Source: Oleispirillum sp963668495 (GTDB lineage Bacteria > Pseudomonadota > Alphaproteobacteria > Rhodospirillales > Rhodospirillaceae). From it: DNA of 64,000 nucleotides. The notes under the pieces were generated by a model, which worked only from the letters and a program-made list of their open reading frames with translations, was not told the origin of the DNA and did no database searches. Shown piece after piece: positions 9,363-16,464 of the stretch. Positions within the stretch are counted from its first letter, which is position 1. Every line of letters starts with the position of its first letter. Both the position numbers and the translations under genes were made by a program. Where the stretch lies: positions 1,426,001-1,490,000 of the forward strand of contig OY764545.1 of the NCBI GenBank assembly GCA_963668495.1, written 5' to 3'.

Positions 9363-10309
9363 ATGCTCTTATCTAAAGCCGCAGTGTCGAAATAGCGGCG
9401 TGCGGTTGAGGCATCTTCGTTGATCTGGTTTTTCAACGCGTCTATGCCGTCGAATTTTTGTTCGTCGCGCAGGAAAGTCTCAAAGGTCACGCGCACGTGG
9501 CGATCATAAAGATTTTCATTAACGTCGAACAGATGGACTTCCAGAAGGGTGCCAACTCCGTCAAATGTCGGTCGGTTGCCGTAATTGGCGACACCCGTAA
9601 ACCGTCCCAGACCCTCGACATCCACGCGGACGGCGTAGACTCCGGCACGGGGTTTCAGGGCGTCTGCAATATGGATGTTGGCGGTGGGAAAGCCGATAGT
9701 TCGGCCTCTCGCATCGCCATATTCGACCCGGCCTTCAATAAACCAGGGCCGCCCCAATATTGCGGCTGCATCCTCACAGCGTCCGTCGCGAATCGCGTTA
9801 CGGACAGCGGTGGAGGAGAGCAATGTTCCAGATTCGCCGGTAACGGCGGGGATCTCTGTGACGGCAAATCCCAACGATTCGCCCATGCGCCTCAAGGAGG
9901 CCGGGTTGCCAGAGCGGCCTTTACCAAAAGCATAATCATGCCCAATGATGACATGATGGACATTCAAAGCCTGATGTAAGGTACTCGTAACGAAGTCTTC
10001 GGCTGAGGTTTGGGCATAGGCAACATCGAATGCTTGTACGAACAGAAAGTCAGCACCAAGGTCCGCAACCAGTTGGGCCTTAACCCGAAAGGGCGTAAGG
10101 CGAAAGGGCGCAAGGTTTGGCTGAAAAATCGTTCTGGGATGTGGTTCAAAAGTCAGAACACCGAACGGGCGTGCTTCTGCGTGCGCAATGTCTCTGGCCG
10201 TCGTTAAAACAACCTGATGACCGCGATGCACACCGTCAAAGTTGCCAATGGCAACCACGCCACCTTTACAGGCGTCGGTAACATCACGTGTATGGCGCAA
10301 AATCCGCAT
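9359..10309 (-). CDS. ribF: Bifunctional riboflavin kinase / FAD synthetase
   Basis: RibF phosphorylates riboflavin to FMN and then adenylates FMN to FAD. The N-terminal nucleotidyltransferase domain shows AIGNFDGVHRGHQ (residues about 21-33) and HDYAFGKGRSGN; the C-terminal kinase domain shows GRTIGFPTANI and NYGNRPTF. At 316 residues it has the usual length of the bacterial two-domain enzyme. It is the first gene of a four-gene unit with ileS, lspA and the DUF3035 lipoprotein, a widespread bacterial arrangement. No clear Shine-Dalgarno precedes the ATG; GAGACG about a dozen bases upstream is the best candidate. Confidence 0.96.
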   Translation of the reverse strand: MRILRHTRDVTDACKGGVVAIGNFDGVHRGHQVVLTTARDIAHAEARPFGVLTFEPHPRTIFQPNLAPFRLTPFRVKAQLVADLGADFLFVQAFDVAYAQTSAEDFVTSTLHQALNVHHVIIGHDYAFGKGRSGNPASLRRMGESLGFAVTEIPAVTGESGTLLSSTAVRNAIRDGRCEDAAAILGRPWFIEGRVEYGDARGRTIGFPTANIHIADALKPRAGVYAVRVDVEGLGRFTGVANYGNRPTFDGVGTLLEVHLFDVNENLYDRHVRVTFETFLRDEQKFDGIDALKNQINEDASTARRYFDTAALDKSI

Positions 10310-11297
10310 GATTGGGTGTTTCGTCTCAATTTCGTACAGTCACAAGGGAATAAGGGGTATGCGATCACGGCCTTCGGTGCAAGCCGGAACATGCGGAAAA
10401 CGGGTGTTAAACCATGAGGATTAGAAAAAAACGCCCGGATCTAGAAAAATCGGGTGGGAAGATTGCTGTCCGAATCCCGCCCATAAGTGCGGGCTTCACA
10501 GAGTGAAATGCGTAGATTCTATGATGATTTTTTGAAAAAACAGGGGCAAGTGCCGTTTTTTGAACAACTGAACGGAATATGGCTAGTCTGTTGTATTTAA
10601 AGGGAACATATGGGGTAGTCAGTTGTGATCATCAGGAAACTAAGGCAGCGATGCTGACCAAAATACACGGTAAAAATTGCGAAGTGTGGTCTTTCATGGT
10701 AGATGCCTGCCTCGAAAGTTATGCGAAGCCTTATCCGCATGGGTAGGGTCAAAGGGGAACACTTTTGGGGGCTGGCATACTCATGCCTGAGAATGCAGGA
10801 TATGCTGATAAGTCGCATGAATGCGGCTGTAATCACATGGCAGCAATCCGACCGGGGGGGTCGAGCGACTGCCGCGCTGCTGCATTGCCGGGGGGCGATG
10901 TTGGCAGTGCATCCTGCGTTTATCCCTTGAATCCTCTGTCTTCACGTTTTTTTGGTGGCTCCACCAGCATAAAATCCTTGATTAGTTTTGCGCGGGCTGT
11001 AGCTTTGTTGCGCAAAGTTGTAGGTTGGGGAACAGAGAAATCTTTCCACAGCCGTGGTATTTCGGATTACAACCGTTTTGCGGAATGCGCCGTGCCGCAG
11101 ACGGTTCGATCTGCCCACCCGGTAGGTCGCCGATTCTCGTCCTTGTGGCGAAAACAGTGCGCCCGGAACCCATTCGTTTGGGGAGGACGTGAAAAGACGG
11201 TGCGTGAAACCTTGGTGTCACTCGAGGCGAGTGTCGGCAAAGAAGAACTATACCAATGCCGGGTCTGGCCTTGAAATAATCGGAAAATTGTATCCCA
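10310..11297. other. 988-bp intergenic region upstream of ribF and the decarboxylase operon
   Basis: This is the longest gene-free stretch in the window, lying between divergently transcribed ribF and the decarboxylase operon. Open frames here (for example on the plus strand at 10765-11274) have no ribosome binding site and a composition unlike the flanking genes. Visible structure: a GC hairpin around 10450-10490 (GGGTGGG with a later CCCGCCC), further imperfect hairpins around 10770-10930, and a perfect hairpin CACTCG/CGAGTG at 11219-11233 just before the first decarboxylase gene. The region must hold the promoters for both flanking units and perhaps a long 5' leader or small RNA. I cannot place a promoter with confidence. 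Confidence 0.5.
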
Positions 11298-12851
11298 ATG
11301 GCGATTGCAAAAGAACTCCTCGATGAACTGAAAGAGCGCCGCGAAAAAGCGCTCGCAGGCGGCGGCCCCGAAAAGGCCGAAAAACGCCACCAAAAAGGTC
11401 AGCTGACCGCACGTGAGCGGTTGGACCTGCTGTTCATGCCGGAAACCTTCCAGGAATTCGGTCTGCTGGTGCGTCACGCAACCCGCGGCTTTGGCATGGA
11501 TGACAAAGAAATCCCGTGCGATGGTGTTATCACCGGTGTGGGTTATGTGAATGGTAAGCCGGTTGCTGCTTACTCTCAGGACTTCACCGCTTCTGGTGGT
11601 TCTTTGGGTTCTATGCACGCACGCAAAATTGCAAACCTGCAAGAATTCGCTGTGAAATCCGGTATGCCGATCGTTGGTATCAACGACTCCGGTGGCGCAC
11701 GTATTCAGGAAGCAACTGACTCCCTGAACGGCTATGGTGAAGTGTTCTATCGCAACACCTTGGCTTCCGGTGTGGTTCCGCAGATCGCTGTTATTGCTGG
11801 CCCGTGTGCTGGTGGCGCTGCTTACTCTCCGGCTCTGATGGACTGGTTGATCATGACCCGCAACACTGCGAACATGTTCATCTGTGGTCCGGACGTGATT
11901 AAAGCTGTGACCGGCCAAGTCTGTACTATGGCTGAAATCGGTTCTGCACAAGCCAACGCAGGCGTTTCCGGTAACGTCCACTTCATCGCAGAAGACGACC
12001 GCGATGCAATGGCCCTGACCCAGAAAATCCTGTCCTTCCTGCCGTCCAACAGCATGGAAGAACCGCCGCATCACCTGACCGACGAACTGGTCTTGGCTGA
12101 TGATCCGGAAATGAACAAACTGGTTCCGGAAACCAACAAACAGCCGCTGGACGTTCGTCCGGTGATTGAACGCTTGGTCGATGGTGGTGATTTCCTCGAA
12201 GTTCACAAAGACTTCGCGAAAAACATGATCGTTGGTTGGGCTCGCGTTGGTGGCGTTGTTGTTGGTATCATTGCTAACCAACCGGCATTCAAAGCTGGTT
12301 GTATCGATATCGACGCATCCGATAAAGCTGCACGCTTCATCCGCTTCTGTAACGCATTCAACATTCCGCTGTTGACCCTCGTTGACACCCCCGGATTCTT
12401 GCCGGGCGTCCAACAAGAACGCGGCGGCATCATCCGTCACGGTGCGAAAATGCTGTTTGCATACTCCGCATCCACCGTTCCGAAAATCACCCTCGTTATG
12501 CGTAAATCTTACGGTGGTGCTTACCTTGCTATGTGCCCGGGTTCCTTGGGTGCTGACATGGTTCTGGCATGGCCGACTGCAGAGATCGCAGTGATGGGTG
12601 CTGACGGTGCTGTGAACGTTCTGTTCGGCAAAGAAATCAAAAATGCCAAAGATCCGGCAGCTATGCGTGCAGAACGCGTTGCAGAATACTCCAAAGAGTT
12701 CCAAAACCCGTACCAAGCAGCAGGCAAGGTTCAAATCACCGACGTGATCGAACCGTCCCGCTCTCGTGCGGCGATTGCTCTGGCTCTGCGGACCGTCCTG
12801 TCCAAACGCGAAACTCGTCCGCCGAAAAAACACGGCAACATTCCGTTGTAA
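11298..12851 (+). CDS. Acyl-CoA carboxyltransferase / decarboxylase alpha subunit (MmdA-like)
   Basis: A 517-residue carboxyltransferase of the crotonase superfamily, of the type shared by methylmalonyl-CoA decarboxylase alpha, the transcarboxylase 12S subunit and the propionyl-CoA carboxylase beta subunit. Visible features are TARERLDLL near residue 37, the first acyl-CoA site GINDSGGARIQEA (about 125-137), AGPCAGGAAYSPALMD, and the C-terminal biotin-binding half with TLVDTPGFLPG and SYGGAYLAM. Because a biotin carrier, an OadB-type pump subunit and an OadG-like protein follow, its likely job is to move CO2 from an acyl-CoA to protein-bound biotin for a membrane decarboxylase. Which acyl-CoA (methylmalonyl, malonyl or glutaconyl) cannot be read directly. 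Codon use is extremely biased towards GGT, GCT, AAA, AAC and CTG, suggesting high expression. Confidence 0.9.
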   Translation: MAIAKELLDELKERREKALAGGGPEKAEKRHQKGQLTARERLDLLFMPETFQEFGLLVRHATRGFGMDDKEIPCDGVITGVGYVNGKPVAAYSQDFTASGGSLGSMHARKIANLQEFAVKSGMPIVGINDSGGARIQEATDSLNGYGEVFYRNTLASGVVPQIAVIAGPCAGGAAYSPALMDWLIMTRNTANMFICGPDVIKAVTGQVCTMAEIGSAQANAGVSGNVHFIAEDDRDAMALTQKILSFLPSNSMEEPPHHLTDELVLADDPEMNKLVPETNKQPLDVRPVIERLVDGGDFLEVHKDFAKNMIVGWARVGGVVVGIIANQPAFKAGCIDIDASDKAARFIRFCNAFNIPLLTLVDTPGFLPGVQQERGGIIRHGAKMLFAYSASTVPKITLVMRKSYGGAYLAMCPGSLGADMVLAWPTAEIAVMGADGAVNVLFGKEIKNAKDPAAMRAERVAEYSKEFQNPYQAAGKVQITDVIEPSRSRAAIALALRTVLSKRETRPPKKHGNIPL

Positions 12852-12875
12852 GGACTGGGTCCTCGAACTTTGCGG

Positions 12876-12901
12876 GCGGCTGGTCATATTATTCCAGCCG
12901 C
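12876..12901 (+). other. Intercistronic hairpin downstream of carboxyltransferase gene
   Basis: GCGGCTGG (12876-12883) pairs perfectly with CCAGCCGC (12894-12901) around a ten-base A/T-rich loop. No T-run follows, so it is not a normal terminator. It lies in the 276-bp gap before the biotin carrier gene and could be an mRNA processing or stability element, or a weak attenuator. Confidence 0.6.
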
Positions 12902-13127
12902 TTCGCACAGGTTCGAAGATCAGAGCATCCTCCCCGCAGTCCGGTAAGGTCTTACCTATTGCGATGGAGTGCTCTTTTGGATATTTATCGCAGAGCGTGG
13001 CTTGAACGCTCTGCACGTTTCCGTTACGCGCTGAGTGTCAGTGTGTGAAACTTTTCTGCGTAGTTTCGGTTGGGTAACCGGCTGCGTTACCGGCCAAGGT
13101 GGCCGATAAAGATAGGGATATTGGGAA

Positions 13128-13532
13128 ATGACCAAGCTTAAAATCACCGTTGAAGGTAAAACCTACGACGTCGACGTTGAAGTAGTTGGCGCTGCTGCTG
13201 CCGCTGCTCCGGCTCCGGTTGCTGCTGCTCCGGTTGCTGCTCCGGCTCCGGCCGCTGCTCCGGCTCCGGCTGCTGCTCCGGCTCCGGCTCCGGCTGCTGC
13301 TCCGGCTGCACCGGTTGATGGTGCTGCTGTGACCTGTCCGCTGTCCGGTTCCGTGTTCAAAGTGATGACCTCCGTTGGCGCAGCTGTGAACGAAGGCGAC
13401 ACTCTGATGATCCTGGAAGCCATGAAAATGGAAACCCCGATCACCGCTCCGTGCGCAGGTACCGTCAAAACTCTGGACGTGGCTGCTGGCCAAACCGTCG
13501 ACGAAGGCCAAGTGCTCTGCACCCTGGGCTAA
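13128..13532 (+). CDS. Biotin carrier subunit of the decarboxylase (biotin/lipoyl attachment protein)
   Basis: A 134-residue biotin carboxyl carrier protein. An N-terminal strand region (KITVEGKTYDVDVEVV) is followed by an Ala/Pro-rich flexible linker (residues about 22-66) and a C-terminal biotinyl domain with the attachment motif EAMKMET, Lys100 being the modified residue. Lys sits 34 residues from the C-terminus, as is normal for this family. It should swing carboxybiotin between the carboxyltransferase and the membrane beta subunit. The linker is encoded by near-repeats of GCTGCTCCGGCTCCG, an obvious slippage-prone tract. The ATG at 13128 follows GGGATATTGGGAA. Codon bias is as strong as in the gene before it. 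Confidence 0.95.
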   Translation: MTKLKITVEGKTYDVDVEVVGAAAAAAPAPVAAAPVAAPAPAAAPAPAAAPAPAPAAAPAAPVDGAAVTCPLSGSVFKVMTSVGAAVNEGDTLMILEAMKMETPITAPCAGTVKTLDVAAGQTVDEGQVLCTLG

Positions 13533-13559
13533 TACCCGGTTAACTGCATCTAAAACACA

Positions 13560-13578
13560 ATGCGGCGTTAAGCCGCAT
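13560..13578 (+). other. Intercistronic hairpin downstream of biotin carrier gene
   Basis: ATGCGGC (13560-13566) pairs with GCCGCAT (13572-13578) around a five-base loop, in the 78-bp gap between the biotin carrier and the membrane beta subunit gene. No T-run follows. Confidence 0.6.
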
Positions 13579-13610
13579 GCAGCGTAACCAAATAAAAGGT
13601 CGTATTAACG

Positions 13611-14765
13611 ATGGATTTCGCAACACTCTTTACCAATCTGACAGGGTTTGATGATATCTCCCTGCAAATGGTTATTATGTGGGCTGTTTGCGCAGTGATG
13701 TTCTACCTTGCTGTCGTCAAGGAATTTGAACCGCTGTTGCTGGTCCCGATCGCATTTGGCGCACTTCTCGCCAACTTGCCTTGTGAAAACATGTGGAACG
13801 CCCCGGTTGGTGATCATCCGGGTGGTCTGTACTACTACATTTCTCAAGGTGTTCACCTTGAACTGTTCCCGCCGATCATCTTCATGGGCGTTGGCGCATT
13901 GACGGACTTTGGTCCGCTGATCGCAAACCCGCGTACCCTGTTGCTCGGTGCTGCTGCTCAGTTCGGTGTGGCTGCAACCTACTTCACCGCTTACTACGCA
14001 ATGGGCTTCACCGAAGGCGAAGCAGCTACCATTGGTATTATCGGTGGTGCTGACGGCCCGACCACCATTCTGTTGGCTGGTAAGCTGGCTCCGCACTTGA
14101 TCGGTGCTGTTGCTGTGGCTGCATACTCCTACATGGCTTTGGTGCCGATGATCCAACCGCCGATCATGAACGCACTGACCACGCAGAAAGAAAAAGTCAT
14201 CCGCATGAAATCCCTGCGTATGGTTGGCCGCTCTGAGAAGCTGATCTTCGCTGCTATGTCCTGTGGTATGACCATCATGCTGGTGCCGCCGTCTGCTCCG
14301 CTGATCGGTATGCTCTTCCTGGGTAACTTCATCCGTGAATCCCAAGTGTGTGAGCGTCTGACCAAAGCTTGTCAGAACGAAATCATCAACATGACCACCA
14401 TCTTCTTGGGTACCTCTGTTGGTGCAACCATGACCGGTGATCAGTTCCTGCGTCTCGACACCTTGAAAATCTTGGTGATGGGCATCGTGGCATTCTGTGT
14501 TGCTACCGGTTGCGGTGTGATCATGGCGAAACTCATGAACGCTACCATCAACCGTAACAACCCGATCAACCCGTTGATTGGTTCTGCTGGTGTGTCTGCT
14601 GTGCCGATGGCTGCTCGTGTGTCTCAGGTTGTCGGTGCGCAACATGACAAGCAAAACTTCTTGCTGATGCATGCAATGGGCCCGAACGTTGCAGGTGTGA
14701 TTGGTACCGCTGTTGTGGCTGGTTACTTCATCGCAACCTTGGCTGGCACTGGCGTTGCCCACTAA
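13611..14765 (+). CDS. Sodium-ion-translocating decarboxylase beta subunit (OadB/MmdB family)
   Basis: A 384-residue polytopic inner-membrane protein of the OadB/GcdB/MmdB family, which decarboxylates carboxybiotin and exports Na+ using the energy released. The family's conserved region IGGADGPTTI (about residues 143-152) contains the Asp implicated in Na+ binding, and the second conserved region GSAGVSAVPMAARVSQ (about 323-338) is also present. Around ten hydrophobic segments alternate with short loops. Length is normal for the family. In this operon it would receive carboxybiotin from the 134-residue carrier. Codon use is as biased as in the two preceding genes, which is unusual for a membrane protein. 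Confidence 0.95.
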   Translation: MDFATLFTNLTGFDDISLQMVIMWAVCAVMFYLAVVKEFEPLLLVPIAFGALLANLPCENMWNAPVGDHPGGLYYYISQGVHLELFPPIIFMGVGALTDFGPLIANPRTLLLGAAAQFGVAATYFTAYYAMGFTEGEAATIGIIGGADGPTTILLAGKLAPHLIGAVAVAAYSYMALVPMIQPPIMNALTTQKEKVIRMKSLRMVGRSEKLIFAAMSCGMTIMLVPPSAPLIGMLFLGNFIRESQVCERLTKACQNEIINMTTIFLGTSVGATMTGDQFLRLDTLKILVMGIVAFCVATGCGVIMAKLMNATINRNNPINPLIGSAGVSAVPMAARVSQVVGAQHDKQNFLLMHAMGPNVAGVIGTAVVAGYFIATLAGTGVAH

Positions 14766-14767
14766 TT

Positions 14768-14816
14768 GACAGTTTCGGGGCAGGTGTCCTGTCCCGGACC
14801 TCCACATGAAACTGTC
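14768..14816 (+). other. Long nested hairpin between beta and gamma/delta subunit genes
   Basis: GACAGTTTC (14768-14776) and GAAACTGTC (14808-14816) form a perfect 9-bp stem enclosing a second stem, GGGGCAGG (14777-14784) with CCTGTCCC (14788-14795, one wobble). It begins just after the beta-subunit stop. A T-rich tail (CTATTTAG) follows, so it could be a partial terminator, but the last operon gene lies 55 bp further on. A role in setting subunit ratios is an inference. Confidence 0.65.
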
Positions 14817-14871
14817 TATTTAGTCCTTATGTGACCTTATAGACGTAATTAACCTCGATGGAGTTCCTCTA

Positions 14872-15327
14872 ATGGCACTTGATATCGAAATCCTGAGCAC
14901 TGCAGCATCTATCACTGATGTTGCTCAGGTAGCTGACGCTGGGGAGAAACTGGCACCGTGGCTTAACGCTTTGGTCGGTATGGGCACCGTTATGACTGCC
15001 CTTATCATGATCTGGTTTATCACCGCGATTGTTGGTTCCTACTTCATTAAAGCGAAAGCTGCGCCGGGAAAGCCTAAAGCCGCCGCTCCGGCACCGGCAG
15101 CTGCACCTGCAGCTGCACCAGCGGCGGCTGCAAACAGCATTCCGCTGGCTGTGATCATTGCTGCTGCGGCACAAATGGTCGACGGTCCGATTCGCAATGT
15201 TACCGTTAACGCACCGGGTATGAGCTCTCCGGTTTGGGTTGGCCAAGGTCGTTCCGCGATCTTCTCCTCCCACTCTGCTAAAGCTCCGTCCTCTGTGGGT
15301 ACCTTGGGTGGCATTCGTAAAGGCTAA
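14872..15327 (+). CDS. OadG/MmdD-like small membrane subunit of the decarboxylase
   Basis: A 151-residue protein with one N-terminal membrane span (about residues 38-60, VGMGTVMTALIMIWFITAIV), an Ala/Pro-rich linker (64-86) and a C-terminal tail ending GTLGGIRKG. This layout matches the OadG (gamma) / MmdD (delta) subunits that anchor the carboxyltransferase to the beta subunit, although it is longer than many OadG proteins. Sequence identity to the family is low by eye; the call rests on topology, linker and position as last gene of the operon. A strong terminator follows 30 bp downstream. An Ala/Pro linker here and in the biotin carrier suggests both contribute flexible tethers. Confidence 0.75.
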   Translation: MALDIEILSTAASITDVAQVADAGEKLAPWLNALVGMGTVMTALIMIWFITAIVGSYFIKAKAAPGKPKAAAPAPAAAPAAAPAAAANSIPLAVIIAAAAQMVDGPIRNVTVNAPGMSSPVWVGQGRSAIFSSHSAKAPSSVGTLGGIRKG

Positions 15328-15356
15328 GGCCCGATCGTAAGCAATATTTTGAATTT

Positions 15357-15383
15357 GGGCGGTCCTTGTGACCGCCCTTTTTC
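15357..15383 (+). terminator. Rho-independent terminator of the decarboxylase operon
   Basis: GGGCGGTC and GACCGCCC enclose a short CTTGT loop and are followed by TTTTTCG. Stem, loop and T-run are textbook and close the four-gene operon. Confidence 0.9.
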
Positions 15384-15410
15384 GTGTCTTCGAACCCATG
15401 GCATTCCGCA

Positions 15411-15436
15411 TAAAAAAACGGCCCGCTATCGGGCCG
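15411..15436 (-). terminator. Rho-independent terminator of the coiled-coil protein gene
   Basis: On the minus strand the inverted repeat CGGCCCGATAGCGGGCCG (15436-15419) is followed by TTTTTTTA, 31 bases past the stop of the 306-residue protein gene. It sits back to back with the decarboxylase operon terminator. Confidence 0.9.
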
Positions 15437-15466
15437 TATTTCAGAGATAAGGTGCTTGGGTATAGA

Positions 15467-16387
15467 TTACATGACGTGACCAGATGCAGAAGAACGGGCA
15501 AGGTCCTGTAACGGGTCCGTGACTTTGCGGAATTCGCCAATGGGCAAGTACGGAGCCGTCTTGATCGACGTTTCTGTCGATAGGTTCGGTTCGGCGTCAG
15601 GAACAGTGGTCAGGGGGGTGCGACGGAACTCTGCATCAAGCCCGTCATCAAAGTAAGTGGAATAGGTATGATCACCCAAGATTTCGCGTGCACTGCTCAT
15701 GGCCTGATCTCGCCAGCCCAAAGCTTCCAGTGTTGCGATATTGGTTTCAATGGCAATCTCGACAGTTGCCAAGCGGATCGCGTCGTGGGATTTACGCTGC
15801 AATTCTTCCTTTAACATGAACAGGTACAAGCGAAGGAAGCGGAAAGCTTTAGACCGTCCATCGGATACGCGGCGCTGGGCCTCGTCCCGCTCGATACGCA
15901 AGGACAGAACTTGCTGTTGCAGTTCCTGATTTTCCTTTTGAAGACGTTCGCGTTCGGCTTCGATTTCTGCGGCCTGATCAAAGACCTTATCGAATTGCTT
16001 TTTCAAGTTGCGCAGTTCAGCACGTAATTCATTGATTACTTTATGTGTGCCTGCATCTGCGGGCTGTGAACGGGCAGCCATGAAACGACGGAAACTGATA
16101 ACATAGGGCGCAATAGCCTGTATCCGCATGGGATCCCGTAGGCTTAGGCCACAAATTTCAAGGTAGTCACGGGTTTCCGGATCACGGAATAAGGTTCTTA
16201 AGGTTGCCGGAATCAATTCGAACAGTTTGCCATCGGGAATACCGTCGACAATTTCGACCCAGCGGCGACAAACTACGGCATCGCGCGGATCATCCAGCAT
16301 GTGTTTTTGCGTAACCGCCATGACCAGACGCTTTAAGAAGCGTTGGGATGCATCCCCGATGTGAGCATGGTGAGGAGAAATATGCAT
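15467..16387 (-). CDS. Hypothetical coiled-coil protein
   Basis: I do not recognise this 306-residue protein. It has no signal peptide or membrane segment. Residues 1-105 look globular (WVEIVDGIPDGKLFELIPATLR, then SLRDPMRIQAIAPY); residues about 115-175 form a strongly charged heptad-like coiled coil (ELRNLKKQFDKVF, EIEAERERLQKENQELQQQV); the last 60 residues are low in predicted structure. It is monocistronic, with its own terminator, and is convergent with the decarboxylase operon. The start codon lacks a good Shine-Dalgarno. A cytoplasmic structural, scaffold or regulatory role is possible, but nothing in the sequence decides it. Confidence 0.8.
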   Translation of the reverse strand: MHISPHHAHIGDASQRFLKRLVMAVTQKHMLDDPRDAVVCRRWVEIVDGIPDGKLFELIPATLRTLFRDPETRDYLEICGLSLRDPMRIQAIAPYVISFRRFMAARSQPADAGTHKVINELRAELRNLKKQFDKVFDQAAEIEAERERLQKENQELQQQVLSLRIERDEAQRRVSDGRSKAFRFLRLYLFMLKEELQRKSHDAIRLATVEIAIETNIATLEALGWRDQAMSSAREILGDHTYSTYFDDGLDAEFRRTPLTTVPDAEPNLSTETSIKTAPYLPIGEFRKVTDPLQDLARSSASGHVM

Positions 16388-16464
16388 AACAAACCCGATT
16401 GCCTAAGTGAATCTCAGATGATCACTGTAGCTTGCGGGCTTTTAACAATCGGTAAATTGTGCGG

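Noticed and set aside
7986..9395. 469-codon plus-strand frame opposite ileS
   Set aside because: The minus strand encodes a complete isoleucyl-tRNA synthetase; the frame lacks motifs and start signals.
10765..11274. 169-codon plus-strand frame in the gap before the decarboxylase operon
   Set aside because: No Shine-Dalgarno, no family motif and amino acid composition unlike the neighbouring proteins; the segment is better described as untranslated.
11067..13016. Long open frame (649 codons) on the minus strand opposite the carboxyltransferase gene
   Set aside because: The opposite strand holds an unmistakable carboxyltransferase with strong codon bias, and such bias leaves the antisense frame stop-free. 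The frame has no ribosome binding site or recognisable motif.
13190..13315. Possible CRISPR or minisatellite
   Set aside because: The repeats are in frame and encode the Ala/Pro linker of a biotin carrier protein, without spacers.
13605..14807. 400-codon minus-strand frame opposite the OadB-type gene
   Set aside because: Same artefact of codon bias; its composition (His, Thr, Gln rich) is that of an antisense shadow.
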